From: Clostridium mediterraneense | GTDB lineage: Bacteria; Bacillota; Clostridia; Clostridiales; Clostridiaceae | DNA length: 64,000 bases | Reading direction: 5' to 3' | Assembly: GCF_900091705.1 (NCBI RefSeq) | Contig: NZ_LT594782.1 | Location: 50,185-114,184 of the forward strand | Shown here: piece after piece, positions 1 to 8,316 of the stretch | How the letters are laid out: each line of letters begins with the position of its first letter | Position numbering within the stretch: position 1 is the stretch's first letter | Made by a program: the position numbers and the translations under genes | Notes under the pieces: generated by a model | Told to the model about the DNA's origin: nothing | Databases searched by the model: none | The model's input: only the letters and a program-made list of their open reading frames with translations

Positions 1-39
1 TTATCATAGGGTATCTACAATAATTAATTTGTAATTAAA

Positions 40-92
40 CAAAAGGAGCATATTTAAAGCAGAATAAATTTCTGTTTTAAATATGCTCCTAA
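40..92 (-). terminator. Intrinsic terminator of the TetR-family gene
   Basis: A perfect 15-bp inverted repeat (AGGAGCATATTTAAA and its complement, 44-58 and 76-90) is followed on the minus strand by TTTTGTTTAAT. It lies about 30 bases downstream of the TetR stop codon. Confidence 0.85.
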
Positions 93-120
93 ATAATGTT
101 ATTTCTAAGCTATTAAAATT

Positions 121-687
121 TTATTTTTTATTAGAAAGAGAAAATATAAAATCATCTATCATAAATTGAAAACTATCTTCTAAATCTGCTTTTCCTTGAA
201 AATATCCAAGAGAACATAATGAAATAAATCCATGTAATGAGCTTCTTAATGCTCTACTTTTATGAGATAAATATATTTCATCATTAATATAAAAAGCTAA
301 AATCTGACGAATAATCCCCATAGTTTCACTTACTAAGCGTTTTATCTCTTTGTTTTCTGCACTTGGAACATTCATAAAAAGTCCATAGGCAGTCTTATTC
401 TTAAATGCAAACTCTCTATAGTTATAAGCAAATACTTTAATTGCTTCTTCACCACTTTTTCCAATTAATCCTTGCATTAGTTTCATATTTAATTGATTTA
501 AAACGTATATAGTCATTGCTATTTTAAGATCATCCATATTAGTAAAATGATTATATAGTGATGGGTACTTTATATCTAACTTTTCTGCAATCTTAGAAAA
601 ATTAACTTTACTAAGCCCAATTTCATCAGCTAATAAAAGAGTAACTTCAATAATTTTTTCCTTAGTTAAATTCCTTTTTTTCGCCAT
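121..687 (-). CDS. TetR/AcrR-family transcriptional regulator
   Basis: 188 residues, the usual TetR length. The N-terminal 50 residues form the TetR helix-turn-helix (IIEVTLLLADEIGLSKVNFS, then AEKLDIKYPSLYNHFTNMD, with the family's Y-x-HF signature). The helical C-terminal domain resembles the WHG/TetR_C_33 type. ATG start with AAGGAGTGA upstream. It is divergent from a major facilitator exporter, and a perfect 19-base palindrome lies over that exporter's promoter. I infer it represses the exporter, and perhaps itself, until a toxic ligand binds. The ligand cannot be told from sequence. Family assignment is firm; target assignment is inference from position. Confidence 0.9.
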   Translation of the reverse strand: MAKKRNLTKEKIIEVTLLLADEIGLSKVNFSKIAEKLDIKYPSLYNHFTNMDDLKIAMTIYVLNQLNMKLMQGLIGKSGEEAIKVFAYNYREFAFKNKTAYGLFMNVPSAENKEIKRLVSETMGIIRQILAFYINDEIYLSHKSRALRSSLHGFISLCSLGYFQGKADLEDSFQFMIDDFIFSLSNKK

Positions 688-737
688 TATATCACTCCTT
701 ATAACTTCATAAAGTATTTTATCATAATAGAATATAT

Positions 738-766
738 TTTACAAACTATAATTTATAGTTTATAAT
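738..766 (+). promoter_or_regulatory. Sigma-A promoter of the MFS exporter with TetR-type operator
   Basis: A TTTACA -35 box (738-743) and a perfect TATAAT -10 box (761-766) are separated by 17 bases. A perfect palindrome with 9-bp arms and one central base, AAACTATAATTTATAGTTT (743-761), fills the spacer and touches both boxes. This is a typical arrangement for steric repression by the adjacent TetR protein. The promoter and palindrome are seen directly; the regulator assignment is inferred. Confidence 0.7.
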
Positions 767-792
767 TATAAAATAAAGTGAGGTGTATACTA

Positions 793-1983
793 ATGAAAAT
801 GTGGAAAAGAAATTTAATATTCTGCTGGTTTGGAATGTTCGTAACAGGAATAGGAATGAGTCAAATAGCCCCTATACTGCCAATTTACATAAAACATCTT
901 GGAATTGAAAACACATCTTTAATTGAACAACTCTCAGGAATAGCTTTTGGAGTTACTTTTATAATATCTGCCATTTTCTCACCAATTTGGGGACGTGCTG
1001 CTGATAAATTTGGAAGAAAACCTATGCTTTTAAGAGCAAGTCTTGGTATGGCAATAGTAATATTTACTATGGGATTTGCAAGAAATGTATATGAACTTAT
1101 TGGTCTTAGATTATTACAAGGTGTTATTTCTGGTTATAGTACAGCCTGTACTACTTTAATTGCAACTCAAACAGATAATGAAAATGCTGGTTGGGCTTTA
1201 GGTGTACTTTCAACAGCAAATATTGCTGGATCTTTACTAGGGCCATCAATTGGTGGGCTTATACAAGAGAATTTTGGTTCACAAAATGTATTTTTCATAA
1301 CAGGTGCTCTTTTATTTATTGCATTTATTACAACAGTTATATTTGTAAAAGAATCATTTAAGCGTGAGGAGAAAGAGATACCTAATATGAAAGAAGTGTG
1401 GAGCTCTCTTCCAGATAAGAATTTAACTATTATAATGTTTTTAACATCTTTCATATTAACTATTGCATTATATTCTGTAGAACCAATAATAACAGTATAT
1501 ATAAGTGAATTATCTAATAATATAACTAATGTTGCTTTAATAGCTGGAATAGTATTTTCAGCTTCAGGGCTTGCAAATATAATTGCTGCTCCAAAGCTTG
1601 GAAAGATTTCTGATAAAATAGGGGCTCATAAAGTTATGCTATACTCTCTTATAGTTGCAGGTATAATCTTTATACCTCAAGCATTTGTAAAAAATCCATG
1701 GCAATTAATGATACTTAGATTTTTACTAGGTTTAGCACTAGCAGGACTAAATCCATCAGTTAATATAATTATAAAGAAAATTACACCAAGTTCTCTTACA
1801 GGTAGAGTCTTTGGTTTTAGTGTTTCAGCTAGATATTTAGGAGTATTTGGTGGTTCTATTTTAGGAGGTCAAGTTGCAGCTTATTTAGGTATAAGATATA
1901 TATTCTTTATTACAAGTGCATTACTATTATTAAATGCAGTTTTAGTTTATTTCAAAGTTTATAAAAGACCTCTTCTAAATTAA
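793..1983 (+). CDS. Major facilitator superfamily efflux transporter (MdtG-like)
   Basis: 396 residues with about 12 membrane segments. The MFS loop 2-3 signature is present as GRAADKFGRKP, followed by the LLQGVISGY helix and the antiporter-type GxxxGPxxGG motif (GSLLGPSIGGLI), which marks drug:H+ antiporters. A second, weaker copy of the loop motif (GKISDKIGAHKVM) starts the C-terminal half. The ATG at 793 is preferred over a GTG 15 bases upstream because that GTG is part of the ribosome binding site (AAGTGAGGTG). Its promoter overlaps a TetR-type palindrome and a strong terminator follows. It probably exports drugs or other lipophilic compounds; substrate unknown. Confidence 0.88.
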   Translation: MKMWKRNLIFCWFGMFVTGIGMSQIAPILPIYIKHLGIENTSLIEQLSGIAFGVTFIISAIFSPIWGRAADKFGRKPMLLRASLGMAIVIFTMGFARNVYELIGLRLLQGVISGYSTACTTLIATQTDNENAGWALGVLSTANIAGSLLGPSIGGLIQENFGSQNVFFITGALLFIAFITTVIFVKESFKREEKEIPNMKEVWSSLPDKNLTIIMFLTSFILTIALYSVEPIITVYISELSNNITNVALIAGIVFSASGLANIIAAPKLGKISDKIGAHKVMLYSLIVAGIIFIPQAFVKNPWQLMILRFLLGLALAGLNPSVNIIIKKITPSSLTGRVFGFSVSARYLGVFGGSILGGQVAAYLGIRYIFFITSALLLLNAVLVYFKVYKRPLLN

Positions 1984-1997
1984 TAATCAAATATTAC

Positions 1998-2030
1998 AAA
2001 GGTGGATAAGTCCTCTTATCCACCTTTACT
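1998..2030 (+). terminator. Terminator of the MFS exporter gene
   Basis: 13-bp perfect stem (AAAGGTGGATAAG, 1998-2010, with 2015-2027), TCCT loop, then ACTTTTTAAT. Confidence 0.88.
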
Positions 2031-2136
2031 TTTTAATCTAATAATATTAATTTATCTCTTAAGACTATTTCATTTTTTTATCATAAAACTATTTAGGGAA
2101 AAGTTACTAATAACTAAAATATTTTTACTGCTCATA

Positions 2137-2931
2137 TTAACTACTAGCACTTGTATAATTCTTAATTCCTATGTTCCAAACTTTTATACTTATAAATAAA
2201 AATACAAATGGCATTGTTATACACCAAAGTACATATTCTAAACTAGGTTCTTTAATTATGATTCCTGGCATATTTGTTATTAAAAATATAGGAAAAACAA
2301 AGGTGCCTATATTTTGAATTACTTTTCCATAGATTCCTTGTGGCATATTATTAAAATCCCATAATGATTCACAAATTTGTGATATCCCATTTGTAGATAT
2401 TACAAAAAAGGCTAATAATCTAGGAAGTAAAAATAAACCATAGGTCAATATACATCCCAATATCATAAATAGAATAAAACAAAATACTTTAAAGAATGTT
2501 ACTTCTATCCCTGATCTAGTCCAGCCCATTATTATCAGTATTGTTCCACAAATTAAGTTTGGTATAGGCATTGCTAAATCTATTTTTTGAAAACTTACTA
2601 AAAATAGTGATGATATAGGTTTGGTAAGTAGAATATCTAAATTACCACTTCTTACTTCTCTACTAAAACCTAATAAATTACAATAAAAACTCATATAAAT
2701 TCCTGTCATAAATATAAAAGTACCTATAAAAATAAGCATATAATCTGGACTCATTCCATTTATATCTACATTCATTTTATATATCAAAAATACATAAGAT
2801 AGCTTTGCAAGAACAAAGCCTATCTGAACAAATATACCTGCAAAAAAATTAACTCTATATTCTAAATTTACTAAGAAAGAATTTCTTGCAAAAACCCAAA
2901 ATATATTTATATATCTTTTTAACTCTCTCAT
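2137..2931 (-). CDS. ABC-2 family exporter permease (second of two)
   Basis: 264 residues with about six hydrophobic segments, last gene of a three-gene minus-strand operon. It starts 6 bases after the stop of the preceding permease, so the two are translationally close. Sequence style (NIFWVFARNSFLVNLEYRVNF at the N-terminus, and GNLDILLTKPISSLF in the middle) matches the ABC2_membrane_6 (DUF990) permeases that pair with NatA/DrrA-like ATPases. Together the two permeases should form a heterodimeric membrane channel. Substrate unknown. No clear terminator follows. Confidence 0.8.
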   Translation of the reverse strand: MRELKRYINIFWVFARNSFLVNLEYRVNFFAGIFVQIGFVLAKLSYVFLIYKMNVDINGMSPDYMLIFIGTFIFMTGIYMSFYCNLLGFSREVRSGNLDILLTKPISSLFLVSFQKIDLAMPIPNLICGTILIIMGWTRSGIEVTFFKVFCFILFMILGCILTYGLFLLPRLLAFFVISTNGISQICESLWDFNNMPQGIYGKVIQNIGTFVFPIFLITNMPGIIIKEPSLEYVLWCITMPFVFLFISIKVWNIGIKNYTSASS

Positions 2932-2937
2932 TATAAC

Positions 2938-3744
2938 TTACCCTCCAATAGCAATGTACTTTTTAAGTCCATTATTAAAAAATACTTTTAACACAAAAAA
3001 TAATACTAATACCCAAATAGCTTGGAAGGTAATTCCTAACAAGGTGCTTTGTATATCTAACTTTCCTATTATTACATCAATGGGAAATTGAAGTGTATAT
3101 TTAAATGGTAAGAAATTTAAAAATTTAAAATATGCATTTCCCAATATATCAACTGGGAAAATACCACCACTAATTAGAGTTATTATTATTGAGATAGCAG
3201 GGAATATTTGTGCTACTTCTGTAAAATAAAAAGCACTTGTTCCTATAATAAAAAATAATATAAAGTTTAATAGCATTGCTAACATAAAAGAAATTATAAT
3301 ATATATTAATCTTAAAACTGTCATAGCTCTTTGCTGAGGAAAAATCATAATAATAAAACTTATTAATATACTTAAGAAAACTAATAATGCAAAACGTCCT
3401 CCAATAAAGCAACTTAATCTATAATAAATATAATTTATTGGTCTTACAATATATTTACTAAGCCCACCATTTTTTATATCATCATTCATTTCCCATTCAA
3501 AACCAGTTGCTAAGAACTTTCCAACAAGAGCAACTAAAACTGTATACATAATCATTTGACTATATGAATATCCATAAATTGCTCCTTGTCCAGTAGTTTT
3601 ATATATAGCACTCCATAAAGATACTTGTATTACTATTGGAAATATCGTACTAATTAGACTTAAGAAGAAATCTGATCTATATTCTAAGGTAGTTTGAAAT
3701 CCCATTAAAAAGCAGTAATAATATTTACTTATATATTTTTTCAT
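2938..3744 (-). CDS. ABC-2 family exporter permease (first of two)
   Basis: 268 residues with six predicted membrane segments. The N-terminal YYYCFLMGFQTTLEYRSDFF and the internal GGLSKYIVRPINYIYYR motif correspond in position to the same elements of the next permease (EYRVNF and GNLDILLTKPI), so the two are distant paralogues. The start codon overlaps the end of the ATPase gene by 20 bases, which indicates translational coupling. It is an integral membrane half of an exporter; ABC2_membrane_6-like. Substrate unknown. Confidence 0.8.
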   Translation of the reverse strand: MKKYISKYYYCFLMGFQTTLEYRSDFFLSLISTIFPIVIQVSLWSAIYKTTGQGAIYGYSYSQMIMYTVLVALVGKFLATGFEWEMNDDIKNGGLSKYIVRPINYIYYRLSCFIGGRFALLVFLSILISFIIMIFPQQRAMTVLRLIYIIISFMLAMLLNFILFFIIGTSAFYFTEVAQIFPAISIIITLISGGIFPVDILGNAYFKFLNFLPFKYTLQFPIDVIIGKLDIQSTLLGITFQAIWVLVLFFVLKVFFNNGLKKYIAIGG

Positions 3745-4735
3745 TTTTAGCTCCTAATTCATATAATCTTTCTATACTATTTTCAATAGGTGTATCTTCT
3801 ACTGTAAAGTCTAAGATTTCAACTTCATTTAACATTTGAGCTACTGATTCCTTGAACTTCTCTTTTTCTACTACCAAACTTACATCTAAATTATCTCTAC
3901 TAATTATTTCTCCATACTTTAATAATGTATTTTCACTTTTAGTATCTACAAGTTTTACTTTAATGATTTTTGTATCCTCCATATATTTACTTACAGATTC
4001 TAATTTATCATCAAAAATAAGTGTTCCATTAGCTATAACTATACATCTACTGCATAGTGACTTTATATCCTCCATATAGTGACTAGTTAAAATAATAGTT
4101 GTTTTCTTTTCCTTATTATAATATTTTAAAAACTCTCTAATTTTCTTTTGTGATACAATATCAAGGCCTATAGTTGGCTCATCTAAAAATAAAACTTTAG
4201 GGTTATGTAAAAGAGCTGCTATAATTTCCATCTTCATTCTTTCCCCTAAAGATAAACGTCTTGTTTGAATTTCTAATAAATGTTTAACATCTAATAATTC
4301 TGCCATTTCATTTAATCTTTTTTCATAATCTTCATCTGAAATATTATAAATTTTTTTTATTAAATAAAATGATTCATTTGCAGGAAGATCCCACCATATC
4401 TGATTTTTTTGTCCCATAACGATTGATATTTTTTGTTTAAACTCATTTTTTCTTTCAGCAGGATTAAAGCCCAAAATATCAATTGTACCCGTTGTTGGAA
4501 ATAAAATTCCTGATAACATTTTTAAGGTTGTAGTTTTTCCTGCTCCATTCGGCCCTAAAAAAGCTACTATTTCCCCTTCTTTTATATTAAAGCTAACATT
4601 TTTTACAGCTTCTTTTTCTAAAACCTCTCTTTTTATTAAATTTTTTAATGAACCCATTACGCCCTGTTTTTTCTTATAATATTTATAACATTTACATAGA
4701 CCATCTACTTTTATAACATAATTAGAATTTCTCAC
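3725..4735 (-). CDS. ABC transporter ATP-binding protein (NatA/DrrA-like)
   Basis: 336 residues. All nucleotide-binding motifs are present: Walker A GPNGAGKTT, Q-loop region MGQKNQIWWDLP, signature LSLGERMKME, Walker B VLFLDEPTIGLD and the switch histidine in LTSHYMED. The extra C-terminal ~100 residues after the ATPase core are usual for this exporter class. GTG start with AGGAGG five bases upstream. It is the first gene of the ATPase-permease-permease operon and energises export by the two downstream proteins. A U-tailed hairpin sits in the leader about 110 bases upstream and may attenuate the operon. Confidence 0.9.
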   Translation of the reverse strand: MRNSNYVIKVDGLCKCYKYYKKKQGVMGSLKNLIKREVLEKEAVKNVSFNIKEGEIVAFLGPNGAGKTTTLKMLSGILFPTTGTIDILGFNPAERKNEFKQKISIVMGQKNQIWWDLPANESFYLIKKIYNISDEDYEKRLNEMAELLDVKHLLEIQTRRLSLGERMKMEIIAALLHNPKVLFLDEPTIGLDIVSQKKIREFLKYYNKEKKTTIILTSHYMEDIKSLCSRCIVIANGTLIFDDKLESVSKYMEDTKIIKVKLVDTKSENTLLKYGEIISRDNLDVSLVVEKEKFKESVAQMLNEVEILDFTVEDTPIENSIERLYELGAKNEKIYK

Positions 4736-5226
4736 AATCCCCTCCTATTTATTACCAATAAAATTATTACATTTATTAAAATCTTTTTATAGTTAAAAAA
4801 TTTTGTTTTTATTGTATAAACTTTATATATTTTATAAAAATAAAAGAGCTTATCCCATAATAAAGATGGTATAAGCTCTTTCTTTTAAATTTCAGTATTT
4901 TACTATATATTTTTTCACATTCTTACAAAAATATATTAAAAGCATTTTAACTAGCTCCTTAGTATCTTTATAAGATAAAAACCTTTCTATTAGTTTAATA
5001 ATACAATAAAAGTAAACTTAACTTAATTGCAATATATAAATTATAGTAATTAATTAAGTTATAAATAAATTTTATAAACTAGTGATACTCTTATAAAATC
5101 TAATTTATTAAGTTTTTATTATGTTAGTACTTATAAAACTCTTTACCAAAAGAAAACGTTTAAATATAGGTACATAATTCACTTATTTGAATACTATATA
5201 ATATAGCTTAAAAGGAAGTGATCTTT
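4736..5226. other. Long intergenic region with one hairpin
   Basis: About 490 bases between the ABC operon and a plus-strand gene. Apart from the U-tailed hairpin at 4843-4882 I see only AT-rich sequence; no convincing ORF, tRNA or known riboswitch core. Confidence 0.6.
4832..4884 (-). terminator. Unassigned terminator-like hairpin in the ABC operon leader
   Basis: A 15-bp stem with one mismatch (AAGAGCTTATCCCAT, 4844-4858, pairing with 4866-4880) is followed on the minus strand by TTTTATTTTTAT. No minus-strand gene lies upstream, so it does not end a visible gene. It may be an attenuator in the ABC operon leader or the end of a small RNA. Confidence 0.5.
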
Positions 5227-5532
5227 ATGCATTATTGGATTTTTGGCATAATAGCCTTAATATTTTTTGTTGTAGCATATTTTGTTGGAATAGAAAAAAA
5301 ATTATATCTAATAAGCACTGTAGATAAAAAAGATTTAAGAAAGATAACAAATAAAGAAATCGTTTCTAAAAGATTTGGAGCATACTACTTCTTTTTAGGG
5401 TTAATGTCCTTATTTTCAGCATATTTAACAGAGCAATATGGTTCATTAGGTCTTGGTATTGGAACAGTCCTACTTATGTTCTTGTTTTTGATATCAATAG
5501 TATATGCTTTAAAATTATATTGGTATAAATAA
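5227..5532 (+). CDS. Small membrane protein, DUF3784-like
   Basis: 101 residues with three hydrophobic segments: residues 1-22, about 47-66 and 73-94. A charged cytoplasmic loop (KKDLRKITNKEIVSKRFG) between the first two resembles DUF3784 proteins of Firmicutes. ATG at 5227 is preferred over the GTG nine bases upstream because AAAGGAAG is spaced correctly for the ATG. It is a single gene followed by a strong terminator. Function unknown. Confidence 0.65.
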   Translation: MHYWIFGIIALIFFVVAYFVGIEKKLYLISTVDKKDLRKITNKEIVSKRFGAYYFFLGLMSLFSAYLTEQYGSLGLGIGTVLLMFLFLISIVYALKLYWYK

Positions 5533-5577
5533 TAATATCTCTAAAATAAATTTAAATAAGCCACTACTTATAATATT

Positions 5578-5612
5578 AAGGGCCTATATCATTTAATGAT
5601 ATAGGCCTTATA
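5578..5612 (+). terminator. Terminator of the DUF3784-like gene
   Basis: 13-bp perfect stem (GGCCTATATCATT, 5581-5593, with 5595-5607) followed by TTATATATT. Confidence 0.75.
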
Positions 5613-5631
5613 TATTAAAAAAGGAGAGGTG

Positions 5632-5691
5632 TTGAAAAAATCTTATAGAAACATTTACTTTCTAATCTATTTATATGTTGTTAAATTATAA
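5632..5691 (+). CDS. Possible 19-residue hydrophobic peptide
   Basis: A very strong ribosome binding site (AAGGAGAGGTG, 5621-5631) is directly followed by TTG and an open frame encoding MKKSYRNIYFLIYLYVVKL, then TAA. The spacing to this TTG is very short, so the site may serve another purpose. If translated it would be a basic-headed amphipathic or membrane peptide at the head of the SPOCS locus. I do not recognise it. Not an established gene. Confidence 0.3.
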   Translation: MKKSYRNIYFLIYLYVVKL

Positions 5692-5771
5692 TTTGATACA
5701 TTTTAAATTATTAGAATAGATTAATTTTAATTAACATATTATTTAATAAGGAAAGTTTTGGAGGTATCTAT

Positions 5772-6191
5772 ATGTTTAATAATCAAAAAGAAAACTTTAT
5801 AGAGTATATTGGTATATCAAAAGATATAGATAAATCAAAATTATTTAAAAAGTCTATATTTGAAACTGATATAGTATTTGAAAAAGAACTTAGTAATATA
5901 GAGATAAGCAAAATATATGCTAGTCTTATAATTGAAGATAAGGAGTTCCTAGAAGATATTAAGACTATATTTTATATATTGAAAATTGATATATCTATAG
6001 AATATATAGATGAAGATAAGTTTGGAATGATAGCTTTAAAGAAATTTATAAATTATAAAACTTTATATTTTAAAACTGATATAGGGGATAGCTTAAATAT
6101 AAAGAATAATATAACTAATATAAAGTTCTTAGAACTTCAAAATAATAGATATTATATTTATATTGATATACATAGTAGTTTTATTTTTTAG
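5772..6191 (+). CDS. SPOCS (DUF3794)-like protein
   Basis: 139 residues. The N-terminal FIEYIGISKDI matches the [IF]EY[IF]GI opening shared with the proteins at 10633, 27788 and 28297, and the later ISIEYIDED corresponds to the conserved beta-strand of the SPOCS domain. The central L-x-G-x-K-L motif of its relatives is not preserved, so this is a diverged copy. No signal peptide or membrane segment. GGAGG lies ten bases before the ATG. SPOCS domains occur in clostridial sporulation proteins such as SipL, which recruits coat proteins to the forespore. First gene of a tight five-gene plus-strand run ending at 8793. Confidence 0.6.
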   Translation: MFNNQKENFIEYIGISKDIDKSKLFKKSIFETDIVFEKELSNIEISKIYASLIIEDKEFLEDIKTIFYILKIDISIEYIDEDKFGMIALKKFINYKTLYFKTDIGDSLNIKNNITNIKFLELQNNRYYIYIDIHSSFIF

Positions 6192-6196
6192 ATATT

Positions 6197-6688
6197 ATGA
6201 TTAAAGGTGATATAGAAATCCAAGGACTAATAAATGAAGATAAATTAAAGCTATTAAATAAATCAGATTTTATAATAAAATCACTAGATAGTGAGCTTTC
6301 TCTAGACTTTCCTATAAAAAGTATATATGAAATAAAACTTTCTACGAACTTAATAAGTAAAAGAAAAGTAGAGCTTAAAGATAACTTTCTAACAATAATA
6401 ACAGCAAAGCTTAATCTTAAAATCTTATATAGTGAGCATTCTACAAATAGAGCTTTATTTGCTGAAAAGAATATACCTATTTTATATAACATAGATAAAA
6501 ATATTGATATTGATAATATAGAAATTTTAGATTTAAACCTTATAGAAGATAACAAAAATTATAAATTAAACTTTATCTTTATGCTTTTAAAGCAAAATAA
6601 AGGCGATGTTAAAATGTATACTCTAGATTCTAGATATATAAATAATTCAAGTAAAGATATGTTTGATAGTAGTTTAGATTTCTTATAG
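6197..6688 (+). CDS. SPOCS-like protein, diverged
   Basis: 163 residues, beginning five bases after the preceding stop. I see no good ribosome binding site, so it probably relies on coupling. Alternating short beta-strands and the pair LTIITAKLNLKILYSEH, then LFAEKNIPILYNI, follow the spacing of SPOCS-domain strands in the proteins at 10633 and 28297, but the sequence signature is weak. A C-terminal tail of about 30 residues (from GDVKMYTLDSRYIN) has no counterpart in its relatives. No signal peptide. Assignment rests on position and secondary-structure pattern. Confidence 0.5.
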   Translation: MIKGDIEIQGLINEDKLKLLNKSDFIIKSLDSELSLDFPIKSIYEIKLSTNLISKRKVELKDNFLTIITAKLNLKILYSEHSTNRALFAEKNIPILYNIDKNIDIDNIEILDLNLIEDNKNYKLNFIFMLLKQNKGDVKMYTLDSRYINNSSKDMFDSSLDFL

Positions 6689-6702
6689 ATTTTGGAGGGC
6701 TT

Positions 6703-7821
6703 ATGAGTGTATTAATTGATGGTTTGGTTTATTTTTTTCATAATGGAGATTATGGAGAAGAAGTAAGAGAAATTATTGATTCCCTTGAAAAAAATTCACT
6801 TGCTAATGAGTTATCTATAATAAAAGATATGTCATTTAAAAAGGGACGAAACTTATCTAGCTTTAATATTAAAAAACTTAATATAGATAGGATAAAAGGA
6901 AATTACTCTGAAATAGTTGATATTACTAAAAATAAAAATTATGATATTTACCATTGCTTTAATAATGGTTTTTCTTTAAATAGCAAAATTAAAGCTAAAA
7001 AAATTACTAGTATAAATACCTTATATCCTCTTTATGATGAGGAGCTATGTAATAAGAAGTTTCTAAATAGATTTTTAGAAAGACTTCCTATTTCTTTAAA
7101 TCTAAGTGATAAAATTATAGTTAGTTCTTATTTTCAAAAGAATCTTTTAAAAAAATATTATAATATAGATAATAAAAAGTTAGATGTATTATATCCAAAG
7201 ATAAGTAAATTTTATAGTCCTCGTGATAAAGAAATCTCTAAGGTATATTTAAGTTCTAAATTTAAAATAACAGAAGACTTCTTATTTTTTAATGGAGACC
7301 TCCATAGAAGAAAAAATATTGAAGAGGTAATATTCTTTTTTAAAACTATAAAAGAAAGAGCTTTTATAAATGATAAGCTTATTATTTCGGTTAGGGAAAT
7401 ACATAAAAATAAATATGAAAAAGAATATTTAAAAGAGCTTAAAGAACTTGCAAATATGCTAGATATATTAAATGATGTAATATTTCTAATTAATATAAGT
7501 AAAGCTGATGAACTTCATCTTTTAAATATGGCTAAAAGCTTTATAGATCTTAGTAGATTTGAAGATTTTAATTTAAATATATTAAAAGCATTTTTGTGTA
7601 ATACAGCAATAATAGCACCTCCTCTTGATTTATATATAGAAATGTTAGAGGATTATCCTAATTATTATAATTTTGAAGAGGAAGAGGCCTATAGCATTTA
7701 TTTAAAGGCTGATAATAAAGATATAGATGATTTTTCTTTTTTAAAAGAAAGGCTTTATAGTAATGATTCTATTTTAGAATTAAAAAATATATATAATAAT
7801 TTAAGGGGAAATTATGAATAG
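6703..7821 (+). CDS. GT4-like glycosyltransferase, probably degenerate
   Basis: 372 residues with a GT-B layout. The N-terminal half ends in IIVSSYFQKNLLKKYY, the 'acceptor side' helix typical of GT4 enzymes. The C-terminal half begins FNGDLHRRKNIEEVI, matching the G-x-x-x-x-RKN-x-x-x-L nucleotide-sugar side. The expected E-x7-E motif reads EDFNLNILK, so the second glutamate is lysine. It therefore may be inactive or use altered chemistry. GGAGG before ATG. The stop overlaps the next gene by eight bases. It sits between SPOCS-like genes, so a role in modifying or binding a spore-surface polymer is plausible but unproven. Confidence 0.65.
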   Translation: MSVLIDGLVYFFHNGDYGEEVREIIDSLEKNSLANELSIIKDMSFKKGRNLSSFNIKKLNIDRIKGNYSEIVDITKNKNYDIYHCFNNGFSLNSKIKAKKITSINTLYPLYDEELCNKKFLNRFLERLPISLNLSDKIIVSSYFQKNLLKKYYNIDNKKLDVLYPKISKFYSPRDKEISKVYLSSKFKITEDFLFFNGDLHRRKNIEEVIFFFKTIKERAFINDKLIISVREIHKNKYEKEYLKELKELANMLDILNDVIFLINISKADELHLLNMAKSFIDLSRFEDFNLNILKAFLCNTAIIAPPLDLYIEMLEDYPNYYNFEEEEAYSIYLKADNKDIDDFSFLKERLYSNDSILELKNIYNNLRGNYE

Positions 7822-8236
7822 TGAAATAGAATATTATATAAGAAATACTAGAGATATCAACTTAGATTATACTAAAACTGAAGTTGTTGAATCTGTTATA
7901 AATTTAAGAGATATAAATATAGATAAAATAAATAAGTTCTCTGCTTATATAAAAGCAAAAGCTGAAAATATAATAAGTTTTAAGTTTTTAGATGATAATA
8001 TGCTTATAGTATCAGGAGAATTTATAGCTAAAATAGAATATTTAGATACTGATAATAATATAAGAATATTTAATTTTACGCGTCCTTTATCTATAGAAAT
8101 AAATATACCCTCTTCTTTTAAAAATCTAGAAGAAATATTTATAGAAAATAAAATATTAAAATTATTTATAAAAAAAATTTCAGATAAATCATTTTATTTT
8201 TCAAGTCTTTGTATATTTGGAGCTCATTCATTTTAA
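7814..8236 (+). CDS. SPOCS-like protein, diverged
   Basis: 140 residues; ATG overlaps the glycosyltransferase stop by eight bases with AGGGG upstream, so the genes are coupled. The segment DNMLIVSGEFIAKIEYLD matches the core of the SPOCS family here (L-x-V-x-G, about 8 residues, then I-[EKQ]-Y), followed by the strand SIEINIPSSFKN. No N-terminal EYxGI opening, no signal peptide, no membrane segment. Likely another spore-envelope building block. Confidence 0.55.
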   Translation: MNSEIEYYIRNTRDINLDYTKTEVVESVINLRDINIDKINKFSAYIKAKAENIISFKFLDDNMLIVSGEFIAKIEYLDTDNNIRIFNFTRPLSIEINIPSSFKNLEEIFIENKILKLFIKKISDKSFYFSSLCIFGAHSF

Positions 8237-8316
8237 ATAAATCTATATTTTTATTCTTTAATGGATTTTACCTAGCATATAATTATATGATGGAAATTTC
8301 ATGGGAGGAATTAAAA

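Noticed and set aside
2002..2199. Open frame downstream of the MFS gene
   Set aside because: It covers the MFS terminator and the start of the convergent ABC permease, has no ribosome site and reads like low-complexity sequence.
5151..5164. Possible CcpA cre site AGAAAACGTTTAAA
   Set aside because: Two mismatches to TGWAANCGNTNWCA at key outer positions and no catabolic gene next to it.
5772..8236. Possibility that the genes at 5772 and 6197 are one frameshifted gene
   Set aside because: Each contains a full set of SPOCS-like strands, so two genes are more likely.
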